A stretch of 64,000 nt of DNA from Ruegeria_B marisflavi. Lineage in GTDB: Bacteria > Pseudomonadota > Alphaproteobacteria > Rhodobacterales > Rhodobacteraceae. The first letter of the stretch is position 1. The number at the start of each line of letters is the position of its first letter. Both the position numbers and the translations under genes were made by a program. The notes beneath the pieces are model-generated. The model saw nothing but the letters and a program-made list of their open reading frames with translations, was not told the DNA's origin and searched no databases. The stretch is from assembly GCF_025673445.1 (NCBI RefSeq), contig NZ_JAOVQN010000011.1:62001-126000 (forward strand), in the 5' to 3' direction. Positions 24,819 through 33,186 of this stretch are shown one piece after another.

Positions 24819-26117
24819 ATGTCCGGCCCCGGCCTGTCGCCGACCCCGCTCTATCACCTGTATCGCGCGGCCTCGGCCGTGCTGGTGCCGTTTGCCTGGC
24901 GAACGGTCCGCAAGAAGCTGAGCCGCGCCGATGTGCCGCTGGAACGGCAACATGAACGGCTGGGCCATGCCAGCCTGTCACGCCCGCCCGGGCGGCTCGT
25001 GTGGTTCCATGCCGCCAGCGTCGGCGAAAGCCTGTCGGTCCTGCGCCTGATCACCCGCATGGGCGAGCGGATGCCAAACCTCGAATTCCTGATCACCTCG
25101 GGCACGCCCACCTCGGCCGATCTGATCGCGCGGCGGATGCCGCCGCGCTGTCGCCACCAGTTCGCGCCACTCGACGGGCCGGGTCCTGTGACGCGCTTCT
25201 ACAAGCAATGGCGCCCCGATGCGGCTGTGTTCGTCGAAAGCGAGCTATGGCCGCGCATGATCGTCGAAGGCGCCCGCGCGGGCGTGCCGCTGGCCCTTCT
25301 CAACGCCCGCCTCTCCGAAAAATCGGTGCGCGGCTGGCAGCGGTTCCCGTCAACTGCGCGCTTTCTCCTCGACCGCTTTCGCCTGTTCCTGACCCAGAAC
25401 CGGCAGACCGCCGACAACCTGATCGCCATGGGTGCCGATCCGGCGCGGGTCACGCCCGGCACTAACCTCAAGGCGATGGCCGGGCCGCTGCCGGTCGATG
25501 CCGCCCTGCTGACAGAGATGCGCGCCGCCATCGGCCCCCGCCCGGTCTGGGTCGCCAGCTCCACCCATCCGGGCGAGGAAGAGGTGGTGCTCGACGCCCA
25601 TCGCCAATTGCTGGCCGACCATCCCGACCTGTTGCTCTTGCTGATCCCGCGCCACCCCGAGCGCGGCACCGAGGTGTCGGCGCTGATAACCACCGCCGGG
25701 TTCACCTCCGCCCGCCGCAGTAGCGGCGAGAGCATCACCCCCGGCACGCAGGTCTATCTGGCCGACACGCTGGGCGAGACCGGCACCTGGTACGCGCTTT
25801 GCCCGCTGGTCTTCCTCGGCGGCTCGCTGCGCGAGATCGGCGGTCACAACCCGTTCGAACCGGCCCAGGCGGGCGCGGCGGTGATCACCGGGCCAGGCTA
25901 TTTCAACTTTGCCGAAACCTATCAGCCATTGATTGCGAGCGGTGGCGCCATCGAGGTAACAGGCGCCACGCCCCTGGCCCGCGCCGTGCGTCACTGGCTA
26001 GACGATGCAGAGGCGTTTGATACCGCCCGCACCCAGGCCCGCGCGCTGGTCGCCGCACAGGAAACCGCGCTTGAGGGTGTCATCGACACGCTGACATCCC
26101 GGTTGGAGCTTGGCTGA
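24819..26117 (+). CDS. waaA: 3-deoxy-D-manno-octulosonic acid (Kdo) transferase
   Basis: WaaA (KdtA) adds Kdo to lipid A at the inner membrane. The 432-residue GT-B enzyme starts with an N-terminal membrane helix region (LYHLYRAASAVLVPFAWR). Family segments are WFHAASVGESLSVLRLI with the proposed catalytic Glu, ESELWPRMIVEGARAGVPLA, SSTHPGEEEVVLDAH, and GGHNPFEPAQAGAAVITGP. It follows moaA by 3 bp, and its stop shares a base with the next start (TGATG). Confidence 0.95.
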   Translation: MSGPGLSPTPLYHLYRAASAVLVPFAWRTVRKKLSRADVPLERQHERLGHASLSRPPGRLVWFHAASVGESLSVLRLITRMGERMPNLEFLITSGTPTSADLIARRMPPRCRHQFAPLDGPGPVTRFYKQWRPDAAVFVESELWPRMIVEGARAGVPLALLNARLSEKSVRGWQRFPSTARFLLDRFRLFLTQNRQTADNLIAMGADPARVTPGTNLKAMAGPLPVDAALLTEMRAAIGPRPVWVASSTHPGEEEVVLDAHRQLLADHPDLLLLLIPRHPERGTEVSALITTAGFTSARRSSGESITPGTQVYLADTLGETGTWYALCPLVFLGGSLREIGGHNPFEPAQAGAAVITGPGYFNFAETYQPLIASGGAIEVTGATPLARAVRHWLDDAEAFDTARTQARALVAAQETALEGVIDTLTSRLELG

Positions 26118-27160
26118 TGCCCGATCTCTTCGTCACCAATTTCAACCGCAATTTTACCGGTGTTTCGGCCACGGCGGCGAATGTCATCCGCCAACAGGTC
26201 GCGACCCACGATCTGGCGCTGGTGGGGCACGCCCTGCCCGGCTGCCCCACACCGATCAGCGCCCGCGCCGCCCGCGCGCTGTCACGTACACCGCCGCCGG
26301 GCAAGTCCTTTGCCATCTGGCACGTGCGCCGCAATCCGGAAATGCAGACTGCGCTCTGGGCGCGCGATGTGCTGCGCCTGCCGATCCGCATCGTCTTTAC
26401 CTCGGCCGCGATCCGGCGGCATTCGGCCTTTCCGCGCTGGCTGATCAGCCGGATGGATGCGGTGGTGGCCACCTCGGATGCTGCGGCAAGCTTTGTCCGG
26501 CATGTGCGCGCGGTGGTGCCCCATGGCGTCGATACCGACCGTTTCACCCCCGCCCCCGACCGCCCCGCCGCCTGGGCGGCGCAGGGTTATGGCGGCACAT
26601 TCGGCATTGCCACCATCGGTCGGGTGCGCCCGGAAAAGGGCACCGATCTCTTTGTCGAGGCGATGCTGCGCCTCTTGCCCGATATGCCGGGCGCGGTGGC
26701 GCTGGTGGTGGGCCGCGCCACCAAGGAACACCAGAAATTCGCCCTGACCCTCAAGGACAAGGTTCAGCGCGCCGGCATGATCGACCGCATCCGTTTCATC
26801 GACGAGGTGCCGCCCGACCGCCTGCCCAACCTGATGCGCGCCCTGTCGCTGGTGGTGCAACTGCCCCGCTACGAGGGCTACGGCATGGTCCCGCTCGAAG
26901 CGATGGCCTCGGGCGTACCCTTTGTCGGCTCGGACACCGGCTTCTTTCGCGAATTCTCGGCCCAGGGCCGGACCGGGCGGGTGGTGCCGCTTGAAAACGC
27001 AGGCCTCGGGGCCGAGGCCGCCCGCGCCCTGCTGGTCGACGAGGATGTCCACGGCGCCGCCGCCCTTGCGGCACGCGATATCGCGGTGGACAGTTTCAGC
27101 GCCGCGCACGAGGCCGCAGGAATCGAAGCGGTCTACCAGCAGCTCTGGTCACAAGGCTGA
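26117..27160 (+). CDS. glycosyltransferase family 4 (LPS core, LpcC-like)
   Basis: A GT-B glycosyltransferase of 347 residues. The C-terminal half has the nucleotide-sugar site GRVRPEKGTDLFVEAM and the EX7E motif in PRYEGYGMVPLEAMASG. It resembles the rhizobial LpcC mannosyltransferase that adds the first sugar to Kdo; translational coupling to waaA supports a core LPS role. Donor and acceptor are inferred. Confidence 0.85.
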   Translation: MPDLFVTNFNRNFTGVSATAANVIRQQVATHDLALVGHALPGCPTPISARAARALSRTPPPGKSFAIWHVRRNPEMQTALWARDVLRLPIRIVFTSAAIRRHSAFPRWLISRMDAVVATSDAAASFVRHVRAVVPHGVDTDRFTPAPDRPAAWAAQGYGGTFGIATIGRVRPEKGTDLFVEAMLRLLPDMPGAVALVVGRATKEHQKFALTLKDKVQRAGMIDRIRFIDEVPPDRLPNLMRALSLVVQLPRYEGYGMVPLEAMASGVPFVGSDTGFFREFSAQGRTGRVVPLENAGLGAEAARALLVDEDVHGAAALAARDIAVDSFSAAHEAAGIEAVYQQLWSQG

Positions 27161-27170
27161 TTGCCGCTTC

Positions 27171-27237
27171 TTTCTGGTCGAAAATACTCTAGGGGGTGAA
27201 TTGGCCTGAAAGGCCAAGAGGGGGCAGACGCCCCCTC
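27171..27237 (+). repeat. intergenic hairpin repeat, copy A
   Basis: TTTCTGGTCGAAAATACTCT is followed by a G-run, an inserted 17-bp hairpin (27201-27217, arms TTGGCCT and AGGCCAA), and the terminal hairpin GAGGGGGC-AGAC-GCCCCCTC (27218-27237). Its first 20 bases match copy B at 55806 with one mismatch. It lies between convergent genes, the glycosyltransferase and M20 amidohydrolase 1, and could terminate both. Confidence 0.8.
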
Positions 27238-27247
27238 CTCCTCTTCC

Positions 27248-28411
27248 TCAGGCCGCAGGCATCCGCTGTTCGACGATCCCGGCCCACCAGCTGCATCCCG
27301 CCGGAATGGCCTCGTCGTTGAAGTTGTATTCGGGGTGATGCACCATCGCCGTGTCGCCATTGCCAACCAGGATATAGGCGCCCGGACGTTCCTCGAGCAT
27401 ATAGGCGAAATCCTCGCCCCCCATGACCAGCGCCGCCTCCTCGCAGCCCCCCGACACATCGCGCGCCACCTTTGCGGCGAACTCGGTCTGCTCGTCGGAA
27501 TTCACCATCACCGGATAACCCCGGATATAGCGGATATCGGCCGAGCCACCAAAGGTTGTCGCGATGCCCGAACAGATCTCGTGAATGCGCTTCTCGGCCA
27601 GATCGCGCATCTCCTTGGACATGGTGCGCACGGTGCCCTTGATCTGCACCCGCTGCGGGATCACGTTGAACGCCTTGGACGATGTCTCGAACGAGGTGAC
27701 CGAGACCACCACCTGATCGATCGGGTCGGCATTGCGGCTGGCGATGGTTTGGAGCGCCAGCACCGCCTGCGCGGTCATCACCGTGGTATCGACCGTCTGA
27801 TGCGGCTTGGCCGCATGGCCGCCGCGCCCTTCGAAGGTGATGTCGAACTGGTCGGTGGCGGCAAAAAACGCGCCGGGACGGATTGCGAAACTGCCGACCG
27901 GGTGGCCAGGCCAGTTGTGCATGCCGTAAACCTCCTGGATGTTCCAGCGGTCCATCATGCCATCCTCGCACATCTCGCGCCCACCGCCGCCGCCCTCTTC
28001 GGCAGGCTGGAAGATCACCACCACGGTGCCGTCGAAATTGCGGGTCTCGGACAGGTACTTGGCCGCACCCAAGAGCATCGCGGTATGGCCGTCATGGCCG
28101 CAGGCATGCATGGCATTCGGCGTCTTCGAGGCATAGTCGAGCCCGGTCTGCTCGTGGATCGGCAGCGCGTCCATATCGGCGCGTAGTCCGATCACCTTGC
28201 CCTTGCTGTCGCTCTTGCCCTTGATCACCCCGACCACGCCGGTGCGGCCGATGCCGGTCACAACCTCGTCACAGCCGAACTCTTGCAGCTTTTCGGCAAC
28301 CAGCGCACTGGTCCGGTGGGTTTCAAACAGGATTTCCGGGTTTTCATGAATATCCCGGCGCCATTCGGTGATCTCGGATTGCAATTCTGCAAAGCGGTTC
28401 TTGACGGGCAT
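27248..28411 (-). CDS. M20-family amidohydrolase paralogue 1 (hippurate hydrolase-like)
   Basis: A zinc-type amidohydrolase of 387 residues (M20D group: hippuricase, N-acyl-L-amino-acid hydrolase, IAA-amino-acid hydrolase). Metal ligands and catalytic residues are visible: C104 and H106 in HACGHDGH, E138-E139 in PAEEGGG, H165 in MHNWPGH, and a C-terminal His in HHPEYNFND. No signal peptide, so cytoplasmic. It is the last gene of a leftward operon of four paralogues. Residue 167, after the metal-binding His-Asn, is Trp. Exact substrate unknown. Confidence 0.9.
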   Translation of the reverse strand: MPVKNRFAELQSEITEWRRDIHENPEILFETHRTSALVAEKLQEFGCDEVVTGIGRTGVVGVIKGKSDSKGKVIGLRADMDALPIHEQTGLDYASKTPNAMHACGHDGHTAMLLGAAKYLSETRNFDGTVVVIFQPAEEGGGGGREMCEDGMMDRWNIQEVYGMHNWPGHPVGSFAIRPGAFFAATDQFDITFEGRGGHAAKPHQTVDTTVMTAQAVLALQTIASRNADPIDQVVVSVTSFETSSKAFNVIPQRVQIKGTVRTMSKEMRDLAEKRIHEICSGIATTFGGSADIRYIRGYPVMVNSDEQTEFAAKVARDVSGGCEEAALVMGGEDFAYMLEERPGAYILVGNGDTAMVHHPEYNFNDEAIPAGCSWWAGIVEQRMPAA

Positions 28412-28432
28412 AATGGTTCCTCTTGCGTCACA

Positions 28433-29602
28433 TCAGGGGTTAAGCGGCATCCGCTGCTCGGCCAGCGTGGCGAACCAGCTGCACCCGGCGGGAATGGCCG
28501 CGTCGTTGAATTCATAGGCGGGATGGTGCAGATCGGCACTGTCCCCATTGCCCAGAAAGATGAAGGCACCGGGGCGTTCGGCCAGCATGTCGGCGAAATC
28601 CTCGCCGCCCATCACAGGGTCGATGTCGGTTCTGATCCGGCCACCGACCTCCTGTGCCGCCGCCGCCGCATATGCCATATGGGTCGGCGGGTTTATCGTC
28701 GCCGGCACCAGCTCCATATAGTTCAACTCCGCGCGCGCGCCATGCGCCTCGGCGGTGGCGGTGGCGACCGCTTCAATCCGGCTGCGGATCAGGCTTTGCA
28801 CCTCGGGGTGCAGGTAACGCACCGTGCCCTTGATCAGCGCATTGTCGGCGATCACGTTATGGGCGTCACTGTCTGTGCGCAGCGAACACACCGACAACAC
28901 CGCCGGTTTCAGCGGATCGACATTGCGCGCCACCACCTGTTGCAGGGCCACGGTCAGCTGTGCAGCGGCCAGCGTGGCATCCGCCGTCAGATGCGGCATC
29001 GCCCCATGCCCGCCCCGGCCCTGCACCCGGATTTCAAAGAAATCCGTGGCCGCCATCAACGGGCCTTCGCGCAGTGCGAACTCTCCGACCGGCAGGCCCG
29101 GCCAGTTGTGCAGACCATAGACCTCGTTCACGCCGTACCGGTCCATCACGCCATCGACCAGCATCGCCTTGGCGCCGCCACCGCCCTCTTCGGCGGGTTG
29201 GAACAGCAGCACCACGGTGCCATCGAAATTGCGGGTCTCGGCCAGGTATTGCGCCGCCCCCAGCAGCATCGCGGTATGGCCGTCATGGCCGCAGGCATGC
29301 ATCTTGCCCGCATGGGTCGAGGCATGCGGCAGCCCGGTCGCCTCGGCAATCGGCAGCGCATCCATATCGGCGCGGAACGCCATCACCCGGCCCGAGCCGC
29401 TTTCGCGCCCGTGAATGACACCCACAACCCCGGTCTGCCCGACCCCGGTTTCCACCATGTCGCAACCAAAGGTGCGCAGCCGCTCGGCCACCAGCGCACT
29501 GGTGCGATGTTCCTCGAACCGGATCTCGGGATGGGCATGGATATCGCGGCGCCATTCGGCGATCTGATCCTGCAATTCGGCAAATCGGTTCTTGACCGGC
29601 AT
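28433..29602 (-). CDS. M20-family amidohydrolase paralogue 2 (hippurate hydrolase-like)
   Basis: Second tandem paralogue, 389 residues. It starts MPVKNRFAELQ like paralogue 1, but the central lid domain reads CSLRTDSDAHNVIA, resembling paralogue 4 rather than 1 and 3. Active-site segments HACGHDGH, PAEEGG, LHNWPGL and HHPAYEFND are intact, so it should be active. A start upstream at 29665 is open but unconserved; ATG 29602 aligns with the other paralogues. It is the most divergent in the C-terminal third (NPPTHMAYAAAAAQEVGG). Confidence 0.9.
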   Translation of the reverse strand: MPVKNRFAELQDQIAEWRRDIHAHPEIRFEEHRTSALVAERLRTFGCDMVETGVGQTGVVGVIHGRESGSGRVMAFRADMDALPIAEATGLPHASTHAGKMHACGHDGHTAMLLGAAQYLAETRNFDGTVVLLFQPAEEGGGGAKAMLVDGVMDRYGVNEVYGLHNWPGLPVGEFALREGPLMAATDFFEIRVQGRGGHGAMPHLTADATLAAAQLTVALQQVVARNVDPLKPAVLSVCSLRTDSDAHNVIADNALIKGTVRYLHPEVQSLIRSRIEAVATATAEAHGARAELNYMELVPATINPPTHMAYAAAAAQEVGGRIRTDIDPVMGGEDFADMLAERPGAFIFLGNGDSADLHHPAYEFNDAAIPAGCSWFATLAEQRMPLNP

Positions 29603-29616
29603 AGTCTTAGTCCTTC

Positions 29617-30780
29617 TCAGGCAGCAGGCATGCGGCGTTCGACCATTTCGGCGAACCAGCTGCATCCGGCGGGTATGATCTCGTCGTTGAAATTGTATTC
29701 CGGGTGGTGCAATCCGGCGCTTGGGCCATTTCCGATCATGATGAACGCCCCCGGACGTGCCTCCAGCATGAAAGAGAAATCCTCGCCGCCCATCACCATG
29801 GCCGCCTCGCCGCAGCCGCCCGAGACCAGTTCGGCCACCTCGGCGGCATGGCGGGTCTGTTCCTCGGCATTCACCGTCACCGGCACGCCGCGTTCGTAAT
29901 TCACCTCGGCCTTGCCGCCAAAGGTGGCGGCAATTCCCTGAACCACCTCGCCAAGACGCCGTTCGATCAAATCGCGCATCTCCCCCGAATGGGTGCGCAC
30001 CGTACCCCGGATGGTGGCCGCCTGCGGGATCACGTTGAACGCCTTCGACGAGGTCTCGACCGAGGTCACCGACAGAACCGCTTGCAGGATCGGGTCGGTA
30101 TTGCGCGACACCACCGTTTGCAGCGCCACGATCATCTGCGACAGCATCACCGTTGTATCGACCGTATCATGTGGCTTGGCCGCATGGCCGCCGCGTCCTT
30201 CGAGATGGATCTCGAACGTATCCGCCGCAGCCAGCAGCGGCCCGGGGCGGATCTTGAACAGACCGGCGGCCAGGCCCGGATTGTTGTGCATGGCATAGAC
30301 CTCCTGCACCCCGAACCGGTCCATCATGCCGTCCTTGACCATCGCCTCGGCGCCATTGCCGCCCTCTTCGGCGGGCTGAAAGATCACCACCGCCGTGCCG
30401 TCGAAGTTCCGGGTCTCGGCCAGATACTTGGCCGCGCCCAGCAGCATCGCGGTATGGCCGTCATGACCGCAGGCATGCATGGCACCGGGAATGTCCGAGG
30501 CATAATCGAGCCCCGTCTGTTCCTGCATCGGCAGCGCGTCCATATCGGCGCGCAATCCCACGACGCGGCCCGCCGTGTCGCTCTTGCCCCGGATCACACC
30601 GACAACGCCAGTACGCCCGATGCCGGTCACCACCTCGTCACAGCCAAACGACCGCAGCTTGTCCGCCACCATGGCAGAGGTCCGGTGCGTCTCGTACAGG
30701 ATCTCCGGGTGCCTGTGGATGTCGCGCCGCCATTCGGTGATTTCGGCATGCATTTCGGCAAGGCGGTTCTTGATCGGCAT
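29617..30780 (-). CDS. M20-family amidohydrolase paralogue 3 (hippurate hydrolase-like)
   Basis: Third tandem paralogue, 387 residues, starting MPIKNRLAEMHAEITEWR. The lid segment ETSSKAFNVIP is nearly that of paralogue 1, as is the first half around DEVVTGIGRTGVVGVI. All metal-site motifs are present (HACGHDGH, PAEEGG, MHNNPGL, HHPEYNFND). Position 167 is Asn instead of Trp, a change next to a metal ligand that could alter the acyl pocket. It is separated from paralogue 2 by 14 bp. Confidence 0.9.
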   Translation of the reverse strand: MPIKNRLAEMHAEITEWRRDIHRHPEILYETHRTSAMVADKLRSFGCDEVVTGIGRTGVVGVIRGKSDTAGRVVGLRADMDALPMQEQTGLDYASDIPGAMHACGHDGHTAMLLGAAKYLAETRNFDGTAVVIFQPAEEGGNGAEAMVKDGMMDRFGVQEVYAMHNNPGLAAGLFKIRPGPLLAAADTFEIHLEGRGGHAAKPHDTVDTTVMLSQMIVALQTVVSRNTDPILQAVLSVTSVETSSKAFNVIPQAATIRGTVRTHSGEMRDLIERRLGEVVQGIAATFGGKAEVNYERGVPVTVNAEEQTRHAAEVAELVSGGCGEAAMVMGGEDFSFMLEARPGAFIMIGNGPSAGLHHPEYNFNDEIIPAGCSWFAEMVERRMPAA

Positions 30781-30808
30781 CCTGTGTCTTCCTGTCTGTT
30801 CGGCCCGC

Positions 30809-31975
30809 TCAGGCGGCGGGCATGCGTCGTTCGACGATCTCGGCAAACCAGCTGCACCCGACCGGGATCGCCTCGTCATCAAAGTTATAGGCCGGATGGT
30901 GGCATTGCGCGGTGTCACCGTTACCAAGGAACATATAGGCGCCGGGCCGCTGTTCCAGCATGTACGAGAAATCTTCGCTGGGCATGATCGGCGGCGTGTC
31001 CTCATCCACGTTGCCCGACACCGCGCGCGCGGCCTCGATTGCGTGTTGGGTTTCGGCGTCGGAGTTTATCGTCACCGGATAGCCGGGGGCCCAGTTCACC
31101 TCGGCCGTTGCCCCATAGGCGCTGGCGATGTCGGTCGCCACACGGCGCACCCGGTCCTCGGCAATGGCGCGGTATGCGCTGTCCAGCGTCCGCACCGTGC
31201 CCGTCATCCGGACCGTATGCGCAATGATGTTCGACGCGTCGCTATCGGTCTTGAACGTGCCCACGGTCAGAACTACCGATTTCAACGGATCGATATTGCG
31301 CGACACGATGGAATGCAGCGATACCACGATCTGCGAGGCGACAAGCGTCGTGTCAATCGCATCATGCGGCGAGGCGGCATGCCCGCCCTTGCCCGTCACC
31401 ACGATCTCGAAATCATCGGACGAGGCCATCAGCGGCCCGGGCCGGATGGCGAAAGTCCCCACAGGAATGCCGGGCGCGTTATGCATGCCGTAGACTTCCT
31501 GGATACCCCAACGGTCCATCAACCCGTCGTCGCACATCGCCTTGCCGCCCGCGCCGCCCTCTTCGGCGGGCTGAAAGATCAGCACGACCGTGCCATCGAA
31601 ATTGCGCGTCTCGGCCAGGTATTTTGCCGCGCCCAAGAGCATCGCCGTATGCCCGTCATGGCCGCAGGCATGCATCTTGCCCGGTACGGTCGAGGCATAG
31701 TCGAGCCCGGTGATCTCGGTGATCGGCAGCGCATCCATGTCGGCGCGCAGGCCAATCACCCGCCCCTTGCTGTCGCTTCTGCCCTTGATCGTCGCCACCA
31801 CGCCGGTCTTGCCGACCCCTGTAGTGATGTCGCCGATCCCGAACTCCTTCAGGCGTTCGACAACGAAACCCGCGGTTTCATGCACATCGTACATAAGCTC
31901 GGGGTTCGCATGTAGATGACGCCGCCATCCGGTGATCTCGGGATGCAGATCGGCAAGTCGGTTCTTTATCGGCAT
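30809..31975 (-). CDS. M20-family amidohydrolase paralogue 4 (hippurate hydrolase-like)
   Basis: First of the four paralogues in transcription order, 388 residues. Metal-site motifs HACGHDGH, PAEEGG, MHNAPGI and HHPAYNFDD are present. Differences include Ala at position 167, a lid of TDSDASNIIA, and MPSEDFSYML where the others have MGGEDF, a change near a metal-binding loop. The N-terminal helix reads GWRRHLHANPELMYD, where the other three share EWRRDIH. It follows the ArgE-like gene in the same operon. Confidence 0.9.
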   Translation of the reverse strand: MPIKNRLADLHPEITGWRRHLHANPELMYDVHETAGFVVERLKEFGIGDITTGVGKTGVVATIKGRSDSKGRVIGLRADMDALPITEITGLDYASTVPGKMHACGHDGHTAMLLGAAKYLAETRNFDGTVVLIFQPAEEGGAGGKAMCDDGLMDRWGIQEVYGMHNAPGIPVGTFAIRPGPLMASSDDFEIVVTGKGGHAASPHDAIDTTLVASQIVVSLHSIVSRNIDPLKSVVLTVGTFKTDSDASNIIAHTVRMTGTVRTLDSAYRAIAEDRVRRVATDIASAYGATAEVNWAPGYPVTINSDAETQHAIEAARAVSGNVDEDTPPIMPSEDFSYMLEQRPGAYMFLGNGDTAQCHHPAYNFDDEAIPVGCSWFAEIVERRMPAA

Positions 31976-32006
31976 ATCTGTCTCTCCTGCTGTTCTGCGA
32001 CAAGCA

Positions 32007-33173
32007 TTAGGCGGCCAAACGGTCGATCAGGCGGCGCATGAACGCATGTCCGGCTTCGAACTGCGCCACGGATATGAACTCGTTCGCCTGATGCGCCTGG
32101 GCGATGTCGCCCGGCCCACAGACCACGGCGGAATATCCCGCTTCCTGGAACTGACCCGCCTCGGTGCCATAGCTGACCACATGGCCGGCGTTGTCACCGG
32201 TCAGGGCGCGGGCAAGCCCCTCGGCCTCGCCTTCTTGCTCGGGCACCAGCCCCGGCACACCAAACCGGGTTTCCACATCAATGCGGGTCTCCGGGTGAAT
32301 GGCCTGCATCGCCTGCTCCACCTCGGCGATACGGCCCAAGATGCGGCTCCGCCAGTCTTCATGCGGCTGGTCGGGGACCGCCCGGAACCCCAGATCGAAC
32401 CGGCACTGGCGCGCGGTGATGTTCTGCGCGGTGCCGCCCTCGATCAATCCCGTGTGCAAGGTGGTAAACGGCGGATCGAACCTCGCCGCCACATCCGACG
32501 GCGCGCGCGAGGCTTCCGCCGCGTTCACCTCGTTGGCCCATTGGATTACCCGCGCGGCCTCCATCACCGCGCTGACGCCGGTATGCATGATCGAGCTATG
32601 CACTTCGTGCCCCCAGACCTCGATGCGAAAGGTCTGTCCGCCCTTGTGACCGGTCACCGCCTGCATCATCGACGGCTCGCCCACGATCACCGCGCTGCCC
32701 TTGGGCAGCAGCTTCTGCATCTCGGCAATCATCGGCGGCGCCCCGGTGCAGCCAAGCTCCTCGTCGAAACTCAGCGCCAGCTGCAACGGGCGCTGCAACC
32801 CGCGATGGTGCCCCTCGACCAGCGCCCAGATCGCCAGCGCGTCAAAGCCCTTCATATCGCAGGTGCCGCGCCCGAAATACTTGCCGTCCCGCTCGACCAC
32901 GGTGAACGGGTCGCTGTCCCAGTCCTGCCCGTCGACCGGCACCACGTCGCTATGCCCCGACAGAACAACCGCCCCCTCGACACGGGGGCCGGCATGCGCC
33001 ATCAGCGCGGCCTTGTGCGGCTGTTCAGGGTCAATCCAGCAGTGGGTCTCGATCCCATGGCCCGTAAGATAGTCCTCAAGCCAATCCACCAGCGGCAGAT
33101 TGGTGTCCCGGCTGACGGTCGGGAAAGACACAAGCTTGGTCATGATCGCCAGCGGTGATAATCGCGCGGCCAT
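32007..33173 (-). CDS. argE: acetylornithine deacetylase-like M20 peptidase
   Basis: An M20A-type deacylase of 388 residues resembling ArgE, which releases acetate from N-acetylornithine. Metal-site segments are GHSDVVPVDGQDW (His), GRGTCDMKG (bridging Asp), DEELGCTGAPPM (catalytic Glu) and GEPSMMQAV. I chose ATG 33173; a GTG at 33182 would add three residues. It lies between the DppDF gene (13 bp away) and the amidohydrolase paralogues, so deacylation of imported N-acyl compounds is as likely as arginine synthesis. Confidence 0.85.
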   Translation of the reverse strand: MAARLSPLAIMTKLVSFPTVSRDTNLPLVDWLEDYLTGHGIETHCWIDPEQPHKAALMAHAGPRVEGAVVLSGHSDVVPVDGQDWDSDPFTVVERDGKYFGRGTCDMKGFDALAIWALVEGHHRGLQRPLQLALSFDEELGCTGAPPMIAEMQKLLPKGSAVIVGEPSMMQAVTGHKGGQTFRIEVWGHEVHSSIMHTGVSAVMEAARVIQWANEVNAAEASRAPSDVAARFDPPFTTLHTGLIEGGTAQNITARQCRFDLGFRAVPDQPHEDWRSRILGRIAEVEQAMQAIHPETRIDVETRFGVPGLVPEQEGEAEGLARALTGDNAGHVVSYGTEAGQFQEAGYSAVVCGPGDIAQAHQANEFISVAQFEAGHAFMRRLIDRLAA

Positions 33174-33186
33174 TTTCTTCACCCAA

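Noticed and set aside
28283..29899. Plus-strand frame of 538 codons across the amidohydrolase block
   Set aside because: It is antisense to two paralogues and repeats in parallel form opposite the others, as expected from duplicated coding sequence.
27248..31975. Repeated segments read as a repeat array or assembly duplication
   Set aside because: The four units differ throughout and each encodes an intact, distinct enzyme, so they are diverged paralogues, not an array or assembly error.
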